NCBI GenBank assembly: GCA_025357975.1
Contig: JANYKY010000122.1
Coordinates: 1 to 12,500 of the forward strand
DNA: 12,500 nt
Origin: Gemmatimonadaceae bacterium
GTDB taxonomy: Bacteria; Gemmatimonadota; Gemmatimonadetes; Gemmatimonadales; Gemmatimonadaceae
Reading direction: 5' to 3'
Positions 6,921-12,500 of the stretch are shown here, piece after piece; position 1 is the first letter of the stretch; each line of letters starts with the position of its first letter. The notes under the pieces are model-generated. The model was given only the letters and a program-made list of their open reading frames with translations, made no database searches and was not told where the DNA came from. A program made the position numbers and the translations under genes.

Positions 6921-7007
6921 GCTTAGCTCAAAGCCCGAGCTGACTAAGCTCGAGCTAAAGGCTTCTTTACCCAGGATGTTGACCTTAAAGGCTCAGGGCT
7001 CAGGCTC
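6921..7007 (-). repeat. Right arm of the IVP-type unit
   Basis: This arm is the reverse complement of 6351-6438 with about 84 percent identity in its ungapped core. It begins 25 bases after the four-helix-bundle stop codon and overlaps the last five codons (four residues plus stop) of the small minus-strand ORF at 6993-7232. Confidence 0.75.
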
Positions 7008-7232
7008 GCCGCGACGGCGACGCGTGAGAACGTGGGTATCGGTATATGCTTCTGCCAGGTGCCCGTCCTGCTGCTCGGCAATATCTGTCGGAAAAGGTTC
7101 ATCGCGCAGCGTGTTCATCAGCGACTGTACAGGCCCAGTCTGCTGCGAAAGGCGGTCGAGAAGCAGTCGCCCATCGGCCGCCGTGTGTTTCTGCAGTGGC
7201 TCCCCGACTGTTCCTTCAGGCTTTTCATCCAT
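6993..7232 (-). CDS. Small hypothetical protein
   Basis: I do not recognise this 79-residue ORF. It is hydrophilic, with a helix-prone middle (ADGRLLLDRLSQQTGPVQSLMNTLRDE), an acidic Q/D/E segment and a basic end (TRRRRGEPEP); there is no membrane segment or signal peptide. The ATG at 7232 has no obvious Shine-Dalgarno. Its final EPEP and stop codon are encoded by the outer end of the IVP-type unit, so the original C-terminus may have been replaced by insertion. Overlapping plus-strand frames are less protein-like (Ser/Arg/Cys/Pro-rich). It could be a genuine small gene, the remnant of a longer one, or chance coding. Confidence 0.4.
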   Translation of the reverse strand: MDEKPEGTVGEPLQKHTAADGRLLLDRLSQQTGPVQSLMNTLRDEPFPTDIAEQQDGHLAEAYTDTHVLTRRRRGEPEP

Positions 7233-7353
7233 GAAGAAAGCATAATTTAAGCATCAACCCAATACCATTACATGTGACCGACCGCATCGCACTGTTCGTT
7301 AATCTCGGGTTCATCGTTGCCAACGGGATGGCGCGTATTTCATTGGTAACATC

Positions 7354-8215
7354 TTGACGATCCCCAAAACCCAGCGCGCAACACAACTGCGACGTCGCAT
7401 CACGCAGCTCGGCCTTCTACCGGTCGCATTTGTTGCGTGGAGAACAATGCGCGAGTGGACTCCGCAGCTCTTTCTTCGGAACCGGCGACTTAGGAAGGCC
7501 TATCACAATCGGACGCGAATTCCGCCGAGTGATCTCATCTTCAGCGCGACGTGAACGCGAGACGTCAACAGGTTCCTGGAGTCGGGTGGAAAAATGGCGA
7601 AATGCGTTCAGGTCTGCGCTCGCATTGATCGGTCGGCCGATCGAAACGTTCGACACCATTTTCGAGCTCGGCTGTGGTTGCGGGCGTGTACTCCGCCAAT
7701 GGAACGATGTTGAAGGGCCGGCCTTCTTTGGATCGGATTACAATCCCGCGGGAATTGAGTGGGCAAAGGCCAATATCGGGTTTGTTTGGTTCGCGACCAA
7801 TGATCTGACGCCACCGCTCCATTACGCCGACCGATCATTCGATCTTTGCTACGCCGCTTCGGTTTTCACTCATCTGCCAGAGAATCTGCAAAGGCCGTGG
7901 CTGGACGAGCTTCACCGTGTACTGAAACCTGGAGGAATTCTGATGCTCACTCTGAGCGGGAACGGCGATCTCGTTCGCCTGACGGCTGAAGAGCAGAAGG
8001 ATTTTATAAAGGGTGAGCTCGTTGTTATCGACGAAAAGTTCGCGGGGACGAACATATGCGGCGTGTGTCACCCCGAGTCCTACGTAAGAACGAAGTGGGC
8101 ACCGATCTTCAACGTTCTGCGTTTTATTCCGGAAGGCGCGCTCGGCTGTCCAAAACAGGATTTGTATGTACTGGAGCGAGTGGAGACCCAGCAAAAAGAT
8201 GTCGGCACCCCCTAA
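7354..8215 (+). pseudogene. Class I SAM-dependent methyltransferase, interrupted by a stop codon and a frameshift
   Basis: The C-terminal part is a clear Rossmann methyltransferase: motif I FELGCGCGRVL (from about 7661), the acidic motif FFGSDYNPAGIEWA, and the SVFTHLPENLQRPWLDELHRVLKPGG segment. The matching N-terminus is in another frame. From a TTG at 7354 it reads to IPPSDLIFSAT, hits TGA at 7552-7554, and continues TRDVNRFLESG, which is the usual lead-in of this family (roughly IPP..L.F.V.GT.D...FLESG). After FLESG (ending 7587) the frame must move by one base to reach EKWRNAFRSALALIG and the catalytic core. A GGA-to-TGA change plus a one-base insertion near 7585-7591 explains both. The 261-residue frame starting at 7430 may still be translated, but its first 50 residues are out of frame with the family. 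Substrate unknown. Confidence 0.75.
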
Positions 8216-8266
8216 GTCCATTGGCTGCTAAAGTCAGCGCTCGCTTTCATTCAATTGCGACCGCTC

Positions 8267-9412
8267 TCAACCCTTTCCGACCCTCTCCCCGGTCTGCTCG
8301 TCGAACAAGTGCGCCTTCGCAAGATCGAACGCGAGCGTTACCGGCTCCCCAATCTTCGGCAGCGGCCGCGGCGCAATACGGGCAGTCAATGTGAATGCGC
8401 CAACAGTCGCATAAACGAATACCTCGTTGCCGAGCGCCTCGACAATATCTAGCCGCGCAGGGGCCAGGGTCGGCGGATCGACAATCGTCGACTCTCCCGC
8501 AAACAGCGCCGGGCCAGACGAAGGAGCGACAGAAACATCCTCCGGACGAATTCCAACTGTCACCTTCTTCCCAACCAAACCATCAATGCGACTCGCAAGA
8601 CTCGGCGGAATTTCCAGCGTGAACGATCCCTCACTCGCAACAAACTGAAGCGGCTGACTGTTGGTAATCGTGCCGGTGACGAAGTTCATCGCCGGACTCC
8701 CGATGAACCCCGCGACGAACTTGTTTGCAGGATGATCGTACAGCTCCATCGGCGTATCGATCTGCTGCACATGGCCCTTGCTCATGACAACGATCCGGTC
8801 GCCAAGCGTCATCGCCTCGACCTGATCATGCGTGACGTAAATCATCGTCGCCTTGAGGTCCTGATGCAGTCGCGCAATCTCGCGCCTCATCTGCACTCGC
8901 AGCTGCGCATCGAGATTCGACAACGGCTCATCGAACAGGAATACCTTCGGCTGCCGCACAATCGCTCTACCCAATGCAACACGCTGCCGCTGGCCACCCG
9001 ACAACTGCCGCGGAGTACGATCGATGAAACTCTCAATCCCGAGCGTCGCCGCTGCAACATTCACGCGCTTGTCGATCTCCTCCCTTGGCGTTCCACGCAG
9101 CTTGAGCGCGAACGCGAGGTTGTCGCGAACCGTCATGTGCGGATACAGCGCGTAACTCTGGAACACCATCGCGATATCACGATCTTTCGGCGGCATATCG
9201 TTCACCTCGCGATCGTCGATGTAGAGCTTGCCCGCGCTGATCGACTCGAGGCCGGCGACCATCCTCAGAGTCGTGCTCTTTCCGCACCCCGACGGACCAA
9301 CGAGTACCACAAATTCACCATCGGCAACATCGAGATTCACCCCATGAACAGCCACAGTTCCGGCCTGGTCAGGGTAGATTTTCCGAATGCCCTCAAGTCT
9401 CACGCTCGCCAT
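8267..9412 (-). CDS. ABC transporter ATP-binding protein, MalK/UgpC/MsmK type
   Basis: This 381-residue ATPase has the full nucleotide-binding set: Walker [10 protein letters not shown] (39-47), Q-loop Gln85, signature LSGGQRQRV (137-145), Walker B VFLFDEP (157-163), and switch His195. A C-terminal extension from about 235, with GIRPEDV (287-293) and a TOBE/OB region to about 370, marks the carbohydrate-importer (CUT1) subgroup. In that subgroup one ATPase may serve several sugar or glycerol-phosphate permeases. It would sit on the inner face of the membrane as a homodimer. The ATG start has GAGGA about four bases upstream. No permease or solute-binding gene is in view, so its partners are encoded elsewhere. 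The divergent beta-glucosidase next to it supports uptake of oligosaccharides. Its end is 51 bp from the convergent methyltransferase pseudogene. Confidence 0.95.
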   Translation of the reverse strand: MASVRLEGIRKIYPDQAGTVAVHGVNLDVADGEFVVLVGPSGCGKSTTLRMVAGLESISAGKLYIDDREVNDMPPKDRDIAMVFQSYALYPHMTVRDNLAFALKLRGTPREEIDKRVNVAAATLGIESFIDRTPRQLSGGQRQRVALGRAIVRQPKVFLFDEPLSNLDAQLRVQMRREIARLHQDLKATMIYVTHDQVEAMTLGDRIVVMSKGHVQQIDTPMELYDHPANKFVAGFIGSPAMNFVTGTITNSQPLQFVASEGSFTLEIPPSLASRIDGLVGKKVTVGIRPEDVSVAPSSGPALFAGESTIVDPPTLAPARLDIVEALGNEVFVYATVGAFTLTARIAPRPLPKIGEPVTLAFDLAKAHLFDEQTGERVGKG

Positions 9413-9429
9413 CGTTCCTCGGCTCCAAA
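9413..9429. promoter_or_regulatory. 17-bp divergent gap between ABC ATPase and beta-glucosidase starts
   Basis: Only 17 bases separate the two start codons. They hold the ribosome-binding site of the minus-strand ATPase (complement of 9416-9420) and no clear one for the plus-strand gene. Any promoter for either gene must lie inside the coding sequence of the other, or each mRNA is nearly leaderless. Confidence 0.5.
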
Positions 9430-10791
9430 ATGAGTGATTCCAACCGTTTTCCCGAAGGCTTTCTCTGGGGTGCTGCGACTTCGGCCTACCAGATCGAAGG
9501 ATCTCCGCTTGCCGATGGAGCGGCGCCGAGTAACTGGCATCGCTTCTCGCACACGCTGGGGATGACGACGAATGGCGACACTGGAGACATCGCGTGCGAT
9601 CACTACCGGCGGTATCAGGCCGATGTCGATCTGATGGCCTCGCTCGGGCTGAATGCGTACAGATTCAGCATCTCGTGGAGTCGCGTTCTTCCGAACGGCG
9701 TCGGCAAGGTCAATGATATCGGCGTCGATTTTTACTCGCGTCTCGTCGATGCGCTGCTCGACAAAGGCATCAAGCCCAATGCGACGTTGTTTCATTGGGA
9801 TCTTCCCGTAGCTCTCGAAGACCGCGGCGGCTGGCAGAATCGCGATATCTCCGAATGGTTCGCCGATTACGCATCGATCATGTTCGACAAGCTCGGCGAT
9901 CGCGTTCCGATGTGGGCGACGGTCAACGAGCCGTGGGTGATCATGGACGGCGGCTACATGCACGGCACGCTCGCGCCTGGGCATCGCAGCGCGTACGAAG
10001 CGGCGATTGTATCGCACAACATTCTTCGCGCGCACGGAAGAGGTGTGCAGGCCTTTCGCGCGAACAAGCACAACGCGAATAGTCAGATCGGACTTGTGGT
10101 GAACCTCGAACCGAAGTATCCGGCTTCCGACTCGGCGGAAGACATTGCGGCGACTGCACGAGCTGATGCCTACATGAACCGTCAGTACCTCGACCCTGCG
10201 ATGCTCGGCAGCTATCCCACTGAGTTGCGCGAGGTCTTTGGCGACGCGTGGCAGGAGTGGCCGGCCGATGACATGAAGCTGATTCAGGAAAAGTTCGATT
10301 TCCTTGGCATCAACTACTACACGCGTGGTGTCACCAGACACGACCCAGCGAGCATTCCCGTTCACGCGAGCAAAGTTTACCAGCCCGATCATGTCTATAT
10401 GGAAACCGGCTGGGAAGTTTTCCCTGACGCTCTGCGACGAGTTCTCGTGTGGGTGAAGGAGCGCTACGGCGATATTCCGTTGTACATCACCGAGAACGGA
10501 TCGTGCTTCTATGATGCACCCGTCGCGATTGATGGAGTGCTTGACGATCCGCTTCGCGTTGATTGCCTCAAGGGAAATCTTCACGCCGTGAGTCAGGCGA
10601 TAAGCGAAGGCGCGCCGGTCAAAGGTTATTTCGCTTGGTCGCTTCTCGACAACTTCGAGTGGAGTCACGGATACTCGCGGCGCTTCGGGCTTGTGCACGT
10701 GGATTACTCGACGCAGGAGCGCACGATAAAGTCGAGTGGCAAGGTCTACTCTAACGTCATCCGCACGAGCGGAGCAGTTCTCGACAAATAG
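9430..10791 (+). CDS. Glycoside hydrolase family 1 beta-glucosidase
   Basis: This 453-residue enzyme is a complete GH1 (beta/alpha)8 barrel of usual length. The family opening [18 protein letters not shown] (7-24) is present. The acid/base glutamate is Glu167 in ATVNEPWV, and the nucleophile is Glu355 in YITENGS. Sugar-binding residues Gln21, His122-Trp123 and the late [12 protein letters not shown] (404-415) are conserved. It releases terminal beta-linked glucose or related sugars from oligosaccharides or glycosides; exact specificity cannot be read here. No signal peptide is seen, so it is probably cytosolic and acts after import. The ATG at 9430 fits the family start, although no Shine-Dalgarno precedes it. 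It is divergent from the MalK-type ATPase and convergent with the six-hairpin glycosidase (20 bp between stops, no terminator seen). Confidence 0.95.
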   Translation: MSDSNRFPEGFLWGAATSAYQIEGSPLADGAAPSNWHRFSHTLGMTTNGDTGDIACDHYRRYQADVDLMASLGLNAYRFSISWSRVLPNGVGKVNDIGVDFYSRLVDALLDKGIKPNATLFHWDLPVALEDRGGWQNRDISEWFADYASIMFDKLGDRVPMWATVNEPWVIMDGGYMHGTLAPGHRSAYEAAIVSHNILRAHGRGVQAFRANKHNANSQIGLVVNLEPKYPASDSAEDIAATARADAYMNRQYLDPAMLGSYPTELREVFGDAWQEWPADDMKLIQEKFDFLGINYYTRGVTRHDPASIPVHASKVYQPDHVYMETGWEVFPDALRRVLVWVKERYGDIPLYITENGSCFYDAPVAIDGVLDDPLRVDCLKGNLHAVSQAISEGAPVKGYFAWSLLDNFEWSHGYSRRFGLVHVDYSTQERTIKSSGKVYSNVIRTSGAVLDK

Positions 10792-10811
10792 CGAAGCACG
10801 TCTCACCGAGC

Positions 10812-12500
10812 TCAGTACCTGAACCTGATTGTTGCGGGCAATGCGCGTACGACTACCTCGCCTTTGCCCGTCTGGGTGACGACGCCGTTCACCGTCACCT
10901 GGCGAATCGCCCCATCCGATGGCGAGCGAACGACAAGACCGCCGTAAGGAATCGTCAGGCCCGGTTTGATCTTCATCTCGATATCAGAACCGGCTGAGCG
11001 CATCGTGTAGCCGAGTCGCCCGTAATGAGTCATCAGCCCGTCGAAGACTATTCCATGGCCCTCGCGCGCCCAACTCTCAGGAATACCTGCTCCGATTACG
11101 AGCGAAGAATCGGATGAGCGCTCGAACGCAAACATGTCGAGGGCCGAGCGAATGAAGTCGGAACCGACCCAGGTGTGCGGCATGTCGCCGATGAAGCTCG
11201 TCTTCAGCGAGTCGCGATAGACAACCTCGGCCCATTGGTGCCACGCTTGCGGCCGCTGGCCCTGGAAAAAGAAATTAGCAATCTCCTGCGCTTTCTTTTT
11301 CTCGCCCATTCGTACAAACACCCCAACGGTTCTCCACTCATAAGGCGTGTACCCGTCCCACGTCGCGCTGTCTCTTCGGTTGACGAAGTTTCTATAGTAT
11401 TTGTCGAACGTGTGATCAAGAGCCGGCTGAGGGACGTTTCCGAGCTCATCGCCGGGGTTGACTGCAATGGTCGTTGACGTCGCGTCGAAGTCGCCGAGCT
11501 CAGCGGCGCCGGGGATGTAGTCAATGTTGTGCTGTTTCATCGACAACTCAATCGACGCGTAGAAATCCTTCCTGAACTGGTCGCGCGCCGCCGCGTACGG
11601 CCTCGCTTCAGCTTTACCTAGCGTTGTTGCGATCTCTGCAGCGTCCTTGTAGCCGCGCAGTGCGAAGAAATCGTCCCAGTACGAGTGCATCGGTTTGGCC
11701 GAGTAGCCTTCGTGGCTGATCGACTGAGGCATGAGACCGTAGAATACACGCTTGTTTCCGGTCTTGTACTCGTCGGTCATTCTCGAGTGACGAAGCGAGT
11801 CCATGAACACGAACGTGCGCGCGATGTGGGGCCACATCTTTTCGAGGAGAACTCTGTCTCGCGTGGTTCGATAATATTCTGCGACGAGATAGATGAACTC
11901 GCCCTGGCTGTCGTTCTCCGGAACCGGATCAGCGCCGCGGGAATCGACGCAGCAGGGAATCTTTCCGTTGTCGAACTGGAATTGCGAATACCAGTTGATG
12001 TAGTCGCGAACTTCGTCGAACTGGCCGAGTCGCAGTAATGCGGTTGAGGTGAGTGATCCATCTCGAATCCACGAACGCTCGTAAGAACGCGAGCCAGGTT
12101 GAATTCCAGGTCCGTCTTTGTTAATCAGGATGTACGCGAGGTTCGACCTGATCGATTCGGCGAATCTCGCGGCTGATGGCGGAAGCTGAATGTCGAGCCG
12201 TCCGAGTTTTTCTGTCCATTGTGCCCGTGTCGCAGTCAGCTGATCAGCGGTCCACGTGCCTCGGCACGCTTCGATTGAGGTGCCGTGCACGCACGATGGG
12301 TTGGCTGGATGGAGCGGAATCGCGATGTCGATCGTCGTGTCGGCGTTGGGTCGCAGCTGAAGGTTGAAAGCGAGCGCGCCTGATGCTCTGCCGAGCTGGT
12401 CGGTGGCATTACGTGAGCTAGGCAGCGTGGCGTCACGAAGCAACTCGACCAGATTCCCGCTGTCGAACGAGATTGCTCCAAATCCACTCGGCCGAGTTAA
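10812..12500 (-). CDS. Six-hairpin (alpha/alpha)6 glycosidase-like protein (5' end beyond window)
   Basis: The frame is open from the right edge to TGA at 10812-10814, giving 562 visible residues. A TTG at 12441-12443 is a possible start, but homologous-looking sequence (FGAISFDSGNLVELL) continues upstream, so the gene is taken as truncated by the window. The centre has SYERSWIRDGSLTSTALLRLGQ (tryptophan codon at 12069-12071), like the WxRDG region of glucoamylase/GH15-, GH63- and rhamnosidase-type toroids. It is followed by ENDSQGEFIYLVAEYY, MHSYWDDFFALRGY, PYEWRTVGVFVRMG and GDMPHTWVGSDFIRSALDMF, and the C-terminus is beta-rich. Such proteins are often annotated as coagulation factor 5/8-type or hypothetical glycosidases. 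I cannot name a GH family, substrate or location, since a signal peptide would lie outside. It is convergent with the GH1 gene, consistent with a carbohydrate-use locus. Confidence 0.75.
   Translation of the reverse strand, partial: LTRPSGFGAISFDSGNLVELLRDATLPSSRNATDQLGRASGALAFNLQLRPNADTTIDIAIPLHPANPSCVHGTSIEACRGTWTADQLTATRAQWTEKLGRLDIQLPPSAARFAESIRSNLAYILINKDGPGIQPGSRSYERSWIRDGSLTSTALLRLGQFDEVRDYINWYSQFQFDNGKIPCCVDSRGADPVPENDSQGEFIYLVAEYYRTTRDRVLLEKMWPHIARTFVFMDSLRHSRMTDEYKTGNKRVFYGLMPQSISHEGYSAKPMHSYWDDFFALRGYKDAAEIATTLGKAEARPYAAARDQFRKDFYASIELSMKQHNIDYIPGAAELGDFDATSTTIAVNPGDELGNVPQPALDHTFDKYYRNFVNRRDSATWDGYTPYEWRTVGVFVRMGEKKKAQEIANFFFQGQRPQAWHQWAEVVYRDSLKTSFIGDMPHTWVGSDFIRSALDMFAFERSSDSSLVIGAGIPESWAREGHGIVFDGLMTHYGRLGYTMRSAGSDIEMKIKPGLTIPYGGLVVRSPSDGAIRQVTVNGVVTQTGKGEVVVRALPATIRFRY

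Larger units (their letters stand above)
6351..7007 (+). mobile_element. Inverted-repeat-bounded unit carrying a four-helix-bundle (IVP-type) gene
   Basis: The two ends are long imperfect inverted repeats. Without gaps, 6376-6438 matches the reverse complement of 6921-6983 at 53 of 63 positions, and with one-base gaps the match continues outward to 6351 and 7007. The only gene inside is the four-helix-bundle ORF. The unit is directly flanked by GCCG on both sides (6347-6350 and 7008-7011), a possible 4-bp target duplication, though four GC-rich bases could match by chance. The architecture, complementary ends with a small four-helix-bundle ORF between, is that of 23S rRNA intervening sequences, but no rRNA surrounds it. 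There is no transposase. A transcript would fold into a long stem closed over the ORF. Confidence 0.65.

Noticed and set aside
9400..10806. A 468-codon open frame antisense to the GH1 gene
   Set aside because: It is an exact shadow of a strongly conserved GH1 gene, is rich in Arg/His/Val without any recognisable domain, and arises from the codon bias of the sense strand.
1..12500. CRISPR arrays, tRNA or rRNA genes, transposase genes
   Set aside because: No regularly spaced repeats, cloverleaf-like segments, rRNA-like stretches or DDE-type proteins were seen in any gap.

Overview
The window looks like a chromosomal segment of a GC-rich, heterotrophic, Gram-negative bacterium. It has GTG and TTG starts, tightly packed genes on both strands, a possible outer-membrane barrel end at the left edge, and a free-standing four-helix-bundle gene of the 23S rRNA IVP family. 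The overall flavour is reminiscent of Gemmatimonadota or a similar soil phylum. That placement is an inference from gene style; there is no rRNA or other phylogenetic marker here to fix it.

Left part (1-1600). A few codons of a plus-strand gene end at 53. A gene-free stretch follows, holding a 40-bp inverted repeat (113-152 with 278-317) and a good minus-strand intrinsic terminator. Then comes a small GlsB/YeaQ-type membrane protein (minus), and, divergent from it, a creatininase-family metal amidohydrolase (plus).

Centre (1597-6350). A minus-strand cyanophycin cluster is transcribed from right to left: cphA (cyanophycin synthetase, 886 aa), then with zero spacing a 363-aa CphA-like protein, then cphB (cyanophycinase). 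CphA makes the Asp/Arg storage polymer and CphB cleaves it back to dipeptides. The middle protein is the most interesting gene here. It keeps the CphA N-terminal domain, including an HxxEH motif, but has no ATP-grasp domain. Its remaining Mur-ligase-like part has lost the P-loop lysine and the C-terminal lobe. It cannot be a normal synthetase and may be a stand-alone hydrolase/primer-maker, a chain-binding protein or a regulator.

Insertion zone (6351-7007). A four-helix-bundle (IVP/S23-type) gene sits between long inverted repeats (6376-6438 against 6921-6983, 53 of 63 positions matching, extending outward). The unit is bordered by a GCCG direct repeat. It resembles the intervening sequences of bacterial 23S rRNA genes, but lies outside rRNA, upstream of cphA. 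Next to it are a small uncharacterised ORF, whose last codons lie inside the repeat, and a methyltransferase gene broken by a stop codon and a frameshift.

Right part (8267-12500). This is a carbohydrate region: a MalK/UgpC-type ABC ATPase (minus), a GH1 beta-glucosidase (plus) divergent from it with only 17 bp between start codons, and a six-hairpin (alpha/alpha)6-type glycosidase-like protein (minus) that runs off the right edge. No permease or binding-protein genes are in view.
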